Source of the DNA: Lutraria lutraria
Taxonomy: Eukaryota > Mollusca > Bivalvia > Venerida > Mactridae
Assembly (NCBI GenBank): GCA_964023205.1
Contig: OZ026833.1
Span: 43,555,137 to 43,619,136 of the forward strand
Direction of reading: 5' to 3'
Length of the DNA: 64,000 nucleotides
The position numbers were made by a program, and so were the translations under genes. Below, piece by piece: positions 46,701 to 57,117 of the stretch. The notes below the pieces were generated by a model. That model did not search any database, was not told the origin of the DNA, and worked only from the letters and a program-made list of their open reading frames with translations. Each line of letters opens with the position of its first letter. The stretch's first letter is position 1.

Positions 46701-47706
46701 GCTTCTCTTCAGTCAACTTGACTTCGTGTCTTACTAGGTCAGTTCTGCCAAGATCAAGCGGTCCTTGTGAAAATACATCTCTCCATTTGTAGAACAAGTT
46801 TTCAAGTTTATCCTTTTGGTCTGATGGTAATTGGCCTAAATCAACTTTCAAGTTATTCAAAAATGTTTCTTTACTACCTTTGGTTTCAGATGGATCCGTA
46901 TCATCATGCATAGTTTCCGGTTGTTTTTCCTCCGGCTCACAAGATCGTAACACTTTGGCTTCTTGCAATTCGCATAAAATGGTCTTTGGTTTAATCAGTA
47001 TGGTCTTAGCTGACATGTTGAAAATTCTGACTGGAACTCTGGCCGTTGATCGCGGCTTATCTATCTTCACAATTCTTGGACAGACACCGATTCTTGTGGG
47101 CGCTTCCGTAGAAGGTTCGGTTATAACTGAATCAGACTCAGTAAATTTGCGAACCATGCCAGAAAGAGTTGTTCTGGCAAATGGTGGCAATTCTATATTT
47201 CTGGCGTTGGTCGATCTAACCACCCCGAAGGATTTGGTTCCCATCACCGACATTATGGCCGTTCTCCATTCAGGTGTTAACCTGTTTTCATCAAAATCTG
47301 CCAAATATCTGATGATGTTCGTGCCAACGACAACTGGAACATTGAGACTGTACTCGGTGGTCGAGACTACTAGTACCGGCACTGTGTACACTTCATTGCT
47401 GATATTCGGAACTTCAACATCAACCTCAATGTACCCAATGTATGGTATCACATCGCCACCTGCTCCAGTTATGAATAGATTCCCAAACTCTTCACAAAAA
47501 TGTAATTCTGGTTGTTGTTTCATCGTATTATAAAAATCTTCGCTAATGGTCGTAACCATAGACCCACTATCTATAAGTGCGGTGGTGCAATTTCCATTGA
47601 TGACAATATCAGACTCATTTGCCACTCCAATTAATCTGTCAAAAACTTTGATCTTCTTCTTAGCTTTGTTTGGGCTTGTGTTGTCGTTCTCCATTCGCCC
47701 GTTCAT
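43726..47706 (-). CDS. pol: Gypsy-type Pol polyprotein (protease, RT, RNase H, integrase)
   Basis: An intact 1,326-residue frame starting at ATG 47,706, 8 bp past the gag stop and in a different frame. Domains: aspartic protease with ALIDSGS (D46); reverse transcriptase ~340-590 with KLDLKTGYW (D426) and YLDD (489-492); RNase H ~640-760 with D646, E687, D713; zinc-binding HHCC (H904, H909, C939, C942); integrase core with D970, D1029 and E1065, exactly 35 residues apart, and HSDQGQNF; then a GPY/F-like segment (LVIGDRVLVRN ... ENVYEVERQ). The tail after ~1,250 is Ser/Pro/Arg-rich with no chromodomain. All catalytic residues are present, so the enzyme set looks competent. How pol is translated (re-initiation or internal start) is not shown. 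Confidence 0.93.
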   Translation of the reverse strand: MNGRMENDNTSPNKAKKKIKVFDRLIGVANESDIVINGNCTTALIDSGSMVTTISEDFYNTMKQQPELHFCEEFGNLFITGAGGDVIPYIGYIEVDVEVPNISNEVYTVPVLVVSTTEYSLNVPVVVGTNIIRYLADFDENRLTPEWRTAIMSVMGTKSFGVVRSTNARNIELPPFARTTLSGMVRKFTESDSVITEPSTEAPTRIGVCPRIVKIDKPRSTARVPVRIFNMSAKTILIKPKTILCELQEAKVLRSCEPEEKQPETMHDDTDPSETKGSKETFLNNLKVDLGQLPSDQKDKLENLFYKWRDVFSQGPLDLGRTDLVRHEVKLTEEKPFKDPYRRVPPALIDEVREHLHEMLSMGAIRPSRSPFSSNVVIVRKKDGTIRFCIDYRKLNSRTHKDAYAIPKIDDTLHLLSGAKYFSKLDLKTGYWQVEMNENDKEKTAFQVGSLGFFECNRMPFGLCNAPATFQRLMERCMGELNLKECLIYLDDVIIFSETFEQHLNRLEAVFERLKTHNLKLKASKCEFLKGETTYLGHVVSRDGIKTDPAKIDAVRNWPVPKNVEEVRRFLGFSGYYRKFVPKFAGLVRPLNDLLVGLTKDKKASKVPFVWGDRQQEAFSAVIEKLTSAPVLAYSDYTKPFKLHTDASLSGLGAVLYQNQDGLDRVIAYASRSLKPSERNYHSSKLEFLALKWAITEKFHDYLYGAKFEVLTDNNPLTYVKTSAKLDACGHRWEAALANYDFTIGYRSGKSNIDADALSRRYSRVEDTEMEHVDEEVVKALLCKQTVHAPFESCSATFDNGTVEAEISDSLLKANALKSEDWTSGQTTDAVISRIRDFVRAGVRPKSKQELDALPTDVKRYLRAWKQFEIIDDVLIHWSTINESRVKQIVIPRIARDTVFKALHNDMGHQGRDRTISLFKERFYWPGMDADIATWIGRCDRCIRRKTSPRFATGLVNIESSAPMELVCIDFLSLEASKGGFENVLVITDHFTRYAQAIPTKNQTARTTARVLFDNYFVHYGFPDKLHSDQGQNFLSRVIQRLCKMAGIKRTRTTPYHPQGNGQTERFNQTLLQMLGTLENDRKNNWKAAVPALVHAYNVTRHESTGYSPYHLMFGRNPKLAIDAFLGLVDQTVGGVSPSDYMRQLEDHLNSAYKRANENAFRSGHRAKHYYDRKVRETKLVIGDRVLVRNVGLKGKHKLADVWQENVYEVERQPNADLPVFVVRRIDGEGKPKTLHRNLLLPFMSLPVPPSSPDPCAVPVDDSDTIISEVSACGSSSTSTYSSDSSETDRGAVYLPPHRRQPEQPGLLPRRQRRQPSWMRGGEFVM

Positions 47707-47714
47707 AGAGAACT

Positions 47715-49640
47715 CTACCCGTTTAAAGGTTGTTGTCTGTTCTGGCTTCCTGTTTCCAGTCCTGGGTGATCATTTCCTCTTCCTCTTCCTCTATAAGGTC
47801 TACCTCTATAAGGTCTTCGTCCTCTTGATTGTCCTTGTCCATAATCCGTAGAATCATAACTCCTTTCGTTGTGTAGTTCCTCCACCTTTCTGTCCAAACT
47901 TTCTATTTTCTCAACGAGTCTCTTCAATAAATTCTCAGAATCGCCTATTGTTTCGGTTGTGACCTCCTGTTGAAATTGTCTTGGGATTCTTTTCTTATTA
48001 GCTCCACTTCTCTCTTTTTCAACTGTAATCTCGAATTCTTCTGATCTTACTTTATTTCTCAATTCTTCAAAACTTGACTTGCCCTCAAAATGACCTCTCG
48101 TCGCCTCTCTCAATTGTTCGTTCTTTAGACCCCTCCAAAATCTTTTCTTCAACATTTCTTGTTTGTCAGACTCTGTCATACTTGCCTTTCTTGCGGCTTG
48201 GAGTAACATCTCTTCTAAGCGTAATCCCCATTCCACAACAGTTTCGTTGATGTCCTGTTCTGCCATGAAGAAATGGCTTAAAATACTATCTCTGCTTGCT
48301 ATATTTCCAAATGCATCTTCTAGCTTTCTTACAACTTGATCAACAGTAGCAGTTGGTCCCAAATGAAGCATTATCCTCTTTGCTTGGCCCCTCAAAGATT
48401 TTCTTACTGCTTGCATAACTACAATCTCTGCATAAGAGGCTTGTACATTTTCTACTTCCATCTTCCATTCCTCAAATGTTGCTTCATTCTTCGGTCTAGG
48501 TTCTGTACCAGAATACAGTGTCACATTTAATTTGATATTCAAATTATCATTCATTCTCACAGGTAAACTAGTATGTACCCTTGAATCTGTATCTTCCTTT
48601 GTTCCTATTACTTGTTCCACTGTTGCTGTGTTACTCAACACTTCTTTCATAGCCATCAACTCCTTGATTTGTCTGTCTATACCATGTATATCTTTTCCGT
48701 GTTTACTTAATTCTTCACCATGACTATATTTCACATGTTTGCTTTCAATGAATTTCCTATCCGTCTCATGTACTTCAGTACGGTCACATGGTTCACGTAT
48801 GTCTTTCTGCATTTCAAGCTCCTTCCACTCCAAAGTCAGCTCTCTTTGCTGTACTTCTGCTTCTTTCCTCTCGGTCTCATGCTCTCGCAGTTTCATATTC
48901 TTCTCCATCTCATCAAACTTTTCTATCATTGTTCGTTCCATGTCCTTTAATCTTAATTCATATCCTTTCATATTTCTATCACTTTCAACTAGTTTCTCCT
49001 CAAGGGCCGTTTCTTTTTCTCTAAGCTCTACTTCCCGGTTGCTGAGCTCTAGTTCCCTCTCATGTAAAATAGCCTTCACCATATTCAACTCCTCCTTATC
49101 TTTCATTTCCCTTTCTTCAATTTCTCTTAGCCGTTTCTCTAATGCTGATTCTCTCCATTTCATTTCATTATCCATTCGACTTTGCTCCATATCTCTTAAC
49201 TTCCGACTTAGTTCAGCTATTTCTTTATCCACCGTACTTTTATCCGTTGTCTCTTTCCTTATCGCACGTGTATTCGGCTTTGCTATACTAACTATACTTT
49301 CACGGCCAACACTCTTATCTACAGATGTCATTACCGGGGTTCTAACTCTTGTAGAATCTAGATAGCTCATCTTTCTTCTTAACCCTGTCAATGAACTGTC
49401 TAGTGTTTGAAAGACTTTAGCTTCATTGCTCCTTCTATCCTCCTTATCTTTTGCTATCGCCTCTTTACTATCATCTTCAGTTTTTTCAATCGGTTCCGGA
49501 TCAATACTTTGTCCAAGGTTAGCAGATTTCCTTATGTGGTCAACGAATATCTGCCTTTGCTCTTGTATCTTTTTCAATTCCTTATCCATGTTTCTCTTGT
49601 CAATTCTATCCTGTCTATCACTAGATCCTCCAGTAGCCAT
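47715..49640 (-). CDS. gag: Gag-like structural protein with long coiled coil and RG-rich tail
   Basis: The first ATG is at 49,640 (MATGGSSDRQDR), giving 641 residues; upstream codons in frame have no ATG. Residues ~1-120 are charged. About 136-291 form a long Glu/Lys/Arg-rich coiled coil. About 376-535 is a capsid-like retrotransposon gag domain (FEEWKMEVENVQ, LRGQAKRIMLHLG, AFGNIASRDSILSHFF). The C-terminus (~605-622) is SRGRRPYRGRPYRGRGRG, an arginine/glycine-rich nucleic-acid-binding tail, where most Gypsy Gags have CCHC knuckles; none is visible. The stop at 47,715-47,717 precedes pol by 8 bp. Confidence 0.85.
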   Translation of the reverse strand: MATGGSSDRQDRIDKRNMDKELKKIQEQRQIFVDHIRKSANLGQSIDPEPIEKTEDDSKEAIAKDKEDRRSNEAKVFQTLDSSLTGLRRKMSYLDSTRVRTPVMTSVDKSVGRESIVSIAKPNTRAIRKETTDKSTVDKEIAELSRKLRDMEQSRMDNEMKWRESALEKRLREIEEREMKDKEELNMVKAILHERELELSNREVELREKETALEEKLVESDRNMKGYELRLKDMERTMIEKFDEMEKNMKLREHETERKEAEVQQRELTLEWKELEMQKDIREPCDRTEVHETDRKFIESKHVKYSHGEELSKHGKDIHGIDRQIKELMAMKEVLSNTATVEQVIGTKEDTDSRVHTSLPVRMNDNLNIKLNVTLYSGTEPRPKNEATFEEWKMEVENVQASYAEIVVMQAVRKSLRGQAKRIMLHLGPTATVDQVVRKLEDAFGNIASRDSILSHFFMAEQDINETVVEWGLRLEEMLLQAARKASMTESDKQEMLKKRFWRGLKNEQLREATRGHFEGKSSFEELRNKVRSEEFEITVEKERSGANKKRIPRQFQQEVTTETIGDSENLLKRLVEKIESLDRKVEELHNERSYDSTDYGQGQSRGRRPYRGRPYRGRGRGNDHPGLETGSQNRQQPLNG

Positions 49641-49770
49641 TTTGTTCAATATATCAGAACCTCGCAATAATAAGTATCTATTGTGTACCTTAATTCACAA
49701 ATCGTTCTCAGTGTATCTATTTATCTCTCCACTTTCCATATACTATCGTTCGTCGCTTACAATTTACACT

Positions 49771-50490
49771 AACACAACACCATACCACGTAATCACGACC
49801 GGATATTTATTTCATTTACATTCACCTTCCAGTAGTGAAAACACAATACTTCAACACTATTTAGCTGACCTATTATCAATTCAATTCAAACCTTACAACT
49901 CCGTAAGTGTATAATTCAACTAAATTGACACTATACGCGATGTCCCTAACACAACACCATACCACGTAATCACGACCGGATATTTATTTCATTTACATTC
50001 ACCTTCCAGTAGTGAAAACACAATACTTCAACACTATTTAGCTGACCTATTATCAATTCAATTCAAACCTTACAACTCCGTAAGTGTATAATTCAACTAA
50101 ATTGACACTATACGCGATGTCCCTAACACAACACCATACCACGTAATCACGACCGGATATTTATTTCATTCACATTCAACTTCCAGTAGTGAAAACACAA
50201 TTCTTCAACACTATTTAGCTGACCTATAATCAATTCAATTCAAACTTACAACTCCGTAAGTGTATAATTCAACTAAATTGACACTATACGCGATGTCCCT
50301 AACACAACACCATACCATGTAATCACGACCGGATATTTATTTCATTTACATTCACCTTCCAGTAGTGAAAACACAATTCTTCAACACTATTTAGCTGACC
50401 TATAATCAATTCAATTCAAACTTACAACTCCGTAAGTGTATAATTCAACTAAATTGACACTGTACGCGATGTCCCTAACACAACACCATA
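49771..50490. repeat. 177-bp tandem array upstream of gag, 4 copies plus a fragment
   Basis: Copies of AACACAACACCATACCACGT start at 49,771, 49,948, 50,125, 50,301 and (partial) 50,477, so periods are 177, 177, 176 and 176. Units differ by a few substitutions. The array sits about 130 bp upstream of the gag ATG, where leader or LTR sequence is expected. Confidence 0.9.
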
Positions 50491-50895
50491 CATTTCAGTT
50501 CCGAATTCCCGTATCTCAACTTCACACACGTTTCAACTCACGACAATTTACGTACAGTTTCTTTGTCGAGATTAAATTGCACTCTACTATTCTATACCAA
50601 AGTACAGTGTTTAACTAATCATATTAACACAACAACTGTGTTGCAAAAATAACACCAAACTATTTTTCATCATACATTCAATCTACAAACACAATCAATG
50701 CACACAACAACACATGATATTATGTACAAATTAAATGTTTATCAATAAAATAGCTTTGCTATGCTGCGCACCTGCCACAAAAAATTTCGTCCCGAATTTA
50801 CAACAATAACAAATACTAATGACAATTCAAACTAATGATTTGTCAACTTACCAACGCACAAGGTACGTATAACAACCTACATATAATTATTTTAT

Positions 50896-50947
<52 letters not shown>

Positions 50948-52499
50948 TTATCTTTTCGTATGAAAGTCGAAGCACGCTAAATCTGTACATAAAGTCGTAA
51001 AATTTAAAACTGGTATATGTCTTTGATTTTTGTATTTTTTCTGTGAAAAGATTTTTTTTCAACATGGAAAAATGGATTTGTGCCTAAAAGTAAGCAAATT
51101 TCTTTGATGATCGTGTTAATTAAAAAGATTCGACCTAATGTCCACGATTTTCTTCGACTTATTGTTCCTTGAGATATAAGTTCGACCTAACGAAAAAGTT
51201 TCATTGAATAAGATACAAAGCAGAAGTGTCTTGTGATTTCGACTTAACTGTTTGAACCATACAACGATTTACACACAAAAGAGAAGAAAACAAGAAGTTT
51301 TTTATAAACAAGTGTTCTTAAATTAGACAAGGAATAAGTATTACAACGCAATGTTATTCATTTATCGTTTTTTATAGGTTGACTAATATTTCTGCTTACG
51401 TCGAATGTTCAGTTATTCATTATTTAAGCACATAATGTTTAGGAAGTAGCAAAGGAAGACCTACTTTATTTCCCTGTCCTCACATCTTTTATAAGGGACG
51501 TATCTTATTGACGTATCGCAGTAACTTTGTACTTAACACTTGATGTACACGTGAAGTTGTATTTGTTCAATGTCCTTGTATGGAGAACTTTGATTTTTGT
51601 TTAACTGCGACACCGTAGAATGGTATTCATTGGTACATATGTACTCCCCGTATTTTCTGAAACATGTTACTGTACGGATATCGACAAAGGTCTGATAATC
51701 CTCAGGGAATTTATTTATAGCCCTTATTTCAACTGCCATGGTGTTCACCATTGTCATTATTTTATGTTTCGAGCTTCAATTCCCGAAGTAACATTGGCAC
51801 ATGTTTTGAAGGACTCGTTATTTGGAGGACCTTGTTTTCGCTGTCGAGAATTCCGGCGAGGTAATTAGCCAACCGGCTGTCCACATCACATGATCTGGAA
51901 GGATCATTACAGCTGTGACCAGAACAGATATCAGCCAAAGACCTGCAACGGACTTGACACTACTTGTTTAGTTTGAAAGAGCACCCAATTTGCGAAGGAA
52001 CTTTGCCTTGTGTTTTGTGAGCATACGTCACACATTTTACATATATTTTTACCATCTTCCTTTCATCATTACCATACTTCACATTTTGTAATTAAATATA
52101 TATTGTTATAAGTGTTGATTTTGTTTTACATAGCAGTTGCTAAGTTGTTCGTCTGCTCAATCGAAGTCAACCCTGTGACAAACTCAATACAGTGTTATTT
52201 ATTTCAATTACTTATATGGAAGGCCAACCAAAAACTGTTCCATAAGGTTTGCACGCATACACTAACAAGTGAAAACTTCAATTAAAAAACAAAACAAAAA
52301 AACAAATATTGGAATTAATAATTACTTCATATTTATATGATACAAGTTCGAATGTATACATATATTTGCAGTCTTAACATTTAGATTTAACATTACAAAA
52401 TCAGTTTAAAATGAAACCAAAGATTTTATGTCAATTGTTTGATGCTTTTGTAGGTTCTATTTTGCATTACTCCTGCATTACTCCTGCATTACTCTTAAT
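50491..52499. other. Unassigned DNA, TA microsatellite at 50,886-50,946
   Basis: No gene accepted. Holds (TTA)n then (AT)n at 50,886-50,946 and a 12-bp repeat (CTCCTGCATTAC) at 52,463-52,495. On minus near 50,800 the phrase TTCGGGACGAAATTTTTTG resembles the end of other Gypsy internal regions. A TGTCACAGG on minus at 52,180 resembles a Gypsy LTR start, but its continuation differs from 43,205. The 74-codon frame at 51,533-51,757 is unrecognised. Confidence 0.45.
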
Positions 52500-55400
52500 T
52501 ATGATTATTTAGGTGAATTAATATTTTAAAAGACTTATCAATTAAAAAACGACATCATGTATGTTATTGTATCGAAAAAGATGTCATTTCTAGTACAGGA
52601 TATTCTGGCGATAGTAATTCATGCATGACTTTACACGTGACTTGACGTGCTAAAGATGACAAGAATGTGACCTAACCAGAAGCATAATTAGGCATTGTTC
52701 TTTGTTGTCTTACTACAGTGATGCGAGTAAAATATATATTACTATATATATTCGACTTTATCTCTGATATTATATTGAAATGAGATTATGCGAGATTTTA
52801 AAATTAGATGTTTAGTGAGAGTCTTCACATAAAAGTGCAAAAATGAAAAATGTATGAAGCCTAATTTGTTTTGCATCGATAATTTAAGTATTCTATGTTC
52901 AATACAATGTACTAAGATGAAGAGTTAGAACTATTTAATATACAAATCGACTTAATGCTTGTTTTTTTAAATATGAATTTGAAGACAGGATTATTAAATG
53001 ATTGTCATTCTAAATGATTTCAAAAATGACTTGACGTGTTCTAGATCAAGATAAACAAGGCCATAAGTTAGAGAATAAAAGTTAGAAATTATTATTTAAT
53101 TATTTTTGAAATTTCCGAGCGGTCAAATGTATATAACATTTTCATGTCTCTGAACTAACAGAGAAAAGGGATAATGCTGAATTCTAAGTTAGGCACTTTA
53201 TTAAAGCTTTCACCTATAAGCACACGAATGACAACTTTATTGCTATCGTATTAATCATCATGAATATTCAGGTGAATTAAATTGTTTTTAAATAATGGGT
53301 TCAAAACTCGACTTTATGTATGTTAATGTATCGCAGAATGTATTAGTTCAATGCATGATATTCCCATGATAGTATTTCATGCATGAATATACACCTGACT
53401 TGACGTGTTCACGATGACAAAAATATGACATTAAATGAAACACAGTTAGCATTGTTGCAGGACGTTTTATAAACAAAAATGCCATCGAAGGGTCGGCATT
53501 TTACGTGAATTTTCATGATACAGTAAAAAGAAAATGTTTAAAATAACATAGAAAAGGGATTATTCTGGATCGCAAAGTAACGTTTAGTTAAAACGCACAC
53601 ACCTGATACCTCACGAATGACAACCTGACTGCTACCGCATAAATACTTATGATTATTTAGGTGAATTAATATTTTAATAGATAAAGGGTTGAGGCTTATC
53701 AATTCAAAAATCGACTTTATGTATGTTATTGTATCGAAAAAGATGTCATTTCTAGTACAGGATATTCTGGCGATAGTAATTCATGCATGACTTTACACGT
53801 GACTTGACGTGCTAAAGATGACAAGAATGTGACCTAACCAGAAGCATAATTAGGCATTGTTCTTTGTTGTCTTACTTCAGTGATGCGAGCAAAGATATAT
53901 ATTACTATAATTATATATTCGACTTTATCTCTGATATTATATTGAAATGAGATTATGCGAGATTTCAAAATTAGATGTTTAGTGAAAGTCTTCACATAGA
54001 AGTGCAAAAATGGAAATTTTATGAAGCCTAATTTGTTTTGCATCGATAACTTAAGTATTCTATGTTCAATACAATGTACTAAGATGAAGAGTTAGAACTA
54101 TTTAATAATTATACAAATCGACTTTATGCATGTTTTTTTTTAAATATAAATTTGAAGACAGGATAATAAAATGATGGTAATGGTAACTCTAAAATGATTT
54201 CAAAAATGACTTGACGTGTTCTGGATGAAGATAAACAAGGCCATAAGTTAGAGAATAAAAGTTATAAATTATTATTTAATTATTTTTGAAATTTTCGAGC
54301 GGTCAAATGTATATAACATTTTCATGTCTCTGAACTAACAGAGAAAAGGGATAATGCTGAATTCTAAGTTAGGCACTTTATTAAAGCTTTCACCTATAAG
54401 CACACGAATGACAACTTTATTGCTATCGTATTAATCATCATGAATATTCAGGTGAATTAAATTGTTTTTAAATAATGGGTTCAAAACTCGACTTTATGTA
54501 TGTGAATGTATCGCAGAATGTATTAGTTCAATGCATGATATTCCCATGATAGTATTTCATGCATGAATATACACCTGACTTGACGTGTTCAAGATGACAA
54601 AAATAGGACATTAAATGAAACACAGTTAGCATTGTTGCAGGACGTTTTATAAACAAAAATGCCATCGAAGGGTCGGCATTTTACGTAAATTTTCATGATA
54701 CAGTAAAAAGAAAATGTTTAAAATAACATAGAAAAGGGATTATTCTGGATCGCAAAGTAACGTTTAGTTAAAACGCACACACCTGATACCTCACGAATGA
54801 CAACCTGACTGCTACCGCATAAATACTTATGATTATTTAGGTGAATTAATATTTTAATAGATAAAGGGTTGAGGCTTATCAATTCAAAAATCGACTTTAT
54901 GTATGTTATTGTATCGAAAAAGATGTCATTTCTAGTACAGGATATTCTGGCGATAGTAATTCATGCATGACTTTACACGTGACTTGACGTGCTAAAGATT
55001 ACAAGAATGTGACCTAACCAGAAGCATAATTAGGCATTGTTCTTTGTTGTCTTACTTCAGTGATGCGAGCAAAGATATATATTACTATAATTATATATTC
55101 GACTTTATCTCTGATATTATATTGAAATGAGATTATGCGAGATTTCAAAATTAGATGTTTAGTGAAAGTCTTCACATAGAAGTGCAAAAATGGAAATTTT
55201 ATGAAGCCTAATTTGTTTTGCATCGATAACTTAAGTATTCTATGTTCAATACAATGTACTAAGATGAAGAGTTAGAACTATTTAATAATTATACAAATCG
55301 ACTTTATGCATGTTTTTTTTTAAATATAAATTTGAAGACAGGATAATAAAATGATGGTAATGGTAACTCTAAAATGATTTCAAAAATGACTTGACGTGTT

Positions 55401-57117
55401 CTGGATGAAGATAAACAAGGCCATAAGTTAGAGAATAAAAGTTATAAATTATTATTTAATTATTTTTGAAATTTTCGAGCGGTCAAATGTATATAACATT
55501 TTCATGTCTCTGAACTAACAGAGAAAAGGGATAATGCTGAATTCTAAGTTAGGCACTTTATTAAAGCTTTCACCTATAAGCACACGAATGACAACTTTAT
55601 TGCTATCGTATTAATCATCATGAATATTCAGGTGAATTAAATTGTTTTTAAATAATGGGTTCAAAACTCGACTTTATGTATGTGAATGTATCGCAGAATG
55701 TATTAGTTCAATGCATGATATTCCCATGATAGTATTTCATGCATGAATATACACCTGACTTGACGTGTTCAAGATGACAAAAATAGGACATTAAATGAAA
55801 CACAGTTAGCATTGTTGCAGGACGTTTTATAAACAAAAATGCCATCGAAGGGTCGGCATTTTACGTAAATTTTCATGATACAGTAAAAAGAAAATGTTTA
55901 AAATAACATAGAAAAGGGATTATTCTGGATCGCAAAGTAACGTTTAGTTAAAACGCACACACCTGATACCTCACGAATGACAACCTGACTGCTACCGCAT
56001 AAATACTTATGATTATTTAGGTGAATTAATATTTTAATAGATAAAGGGTTGAGGCTTATCAATTCAAAAATCGACTTTATGTATGTTATTGTATCGAAAA
56101 AGATGTCATTTCTAGTACAGGATATTCTGGCGATAGTAATTCATGCATGACTTTACACGTGACTTGACGTGCTAAAGATTACAAGAATGTGACCTAACCA
56201 GAAGCATAATTAGGCATTGTTCTTTGTTGTCTTACTTCAGTGATGCGAGCAAAGATATATATTACTATAATTATATATTCGACTTTATCTCTGATATTAT
56301 ATTGAAATGAGATTATGCGAGATTTCAAAATTAGATGTTTAGTGAAAGTCTTCACATAGAAGTGCAAAAATGGAAATTTTATGAAGCCTAATTTGTTTTG
56401 CATCGATAACTTAAGTATTCTATGTTCAATACAATGTACTAAGATGAAGAGTTAGAACTATTTAATAATTATACAAATCGACTTTATGCATGTTTTTTTT
56501 TTAATATAAATTTGAAGACAGGATAATAAAATGATGGTAATGGTAACTCTAAAATGATTTCAAAAATGACTTGACGTGTTCTGGATGAAGATAAACAAGG
56601 CCATAAGTTAGAGAATAAAAGTTAGAAATTATTATTTAATTATTTTTGAAATTTTCGAGCGGTCAAATGTATATAACATTTTCATGTCTCTGAACTAACA
56701 GAGAAAAGGGATAATGCTGAATTCTAAGTTAGGCACTTTATTAAAGCTTTCACCTATAAGCACACGAATGACAACTTTATTGCTATCGTAATAATCATCA
56801 TAAATATTCAGGTGAATTAAATTGTTTTTAAATAATGGGTTCAAAACTCGAATTTATGTACGTTAATGTATAGCAAAATGTATTAGTTCAATGCATGATA
56901 TTCCCATGATAGTATTTCATGCATGAATATACACCTGACTTGACGTGTTCAAGATGACAAAAGTATGACATTAAATGAAACATAATTAGCATTGTTGCAG
57001 TATGTTTTATAAACAAAAATGCTATCGAAGGGTCGGCATTTTACGTGAATGTTCATGATACAGTAAAAAGAAAATGTTTAAAATAAAATAGAAAAGGGAT
57101 TATTCTGGATTGCAAAG
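52500..57117. repeat. 1,180-bp higher-order satellite, four copies
   Basis: Copies begin at TATGATTATTTAG: 52,500, 53,648, 54,828 and 56,008 (periods 1,148, 1,180, 1,180). The array ends at 57,117, about 70 bp short of a full fourth copy. Copies 2 and 3 differ at only a few bases. Each copy is itself three diverged ~390-bp monomers sharing CGACTTTATGTATG, CATGCATGA and CTTGACGTG (for example 52,641, 53,030, 53,399, 53,803). The 69-codon frame found in copies 2-4 (53,834, 55,014, 56,194, minus) is repeat sequence, absent from copy 1. Confidence 0.92.

Larger units (their letters stand above)
43205..50490 (-). mobile_element. Gypsy-type LTR retrotransposon, coding region intact, LTRs unresolved
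   Basis: Element on the minus strand in the order (tandem leader) - gag - pol - 3' region - polypurine tract. The right boundary is set at the end of the 177-bp leader array and is a guess. The left boundary is the TGTCACAG that follows the polypurine tract. Both large frames are uninterrupted, so the copy is young or selected. No direct repeat pair matching LTRs was found within 42.0-43.2 kb and 49.7-52.5 kb. Confidence 0.75.

Noticed and set aside
43976..49914. Many plus-strand open frames (for example 46,880-47,533 and 48,739-49,365)
   Set aside because: They are antisense shadows of the intact gag and pol frames on the minus strand.
52172..52180. TGTCACAGG on minus as the 5' LTR start of the Gypsy element
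   Set aside because: The bases that follow do not match those after TGTCACAG at 43,205, so the two cannot be a young LTR pair.
53834..56403. Identical 69-codon minus-strand frame repeated at 53,834, 55,014 and 56,194
   Set aside because: It recurs only because the 1,180-bp satellite repeats; the first copy lacks it and no protein features are visible.
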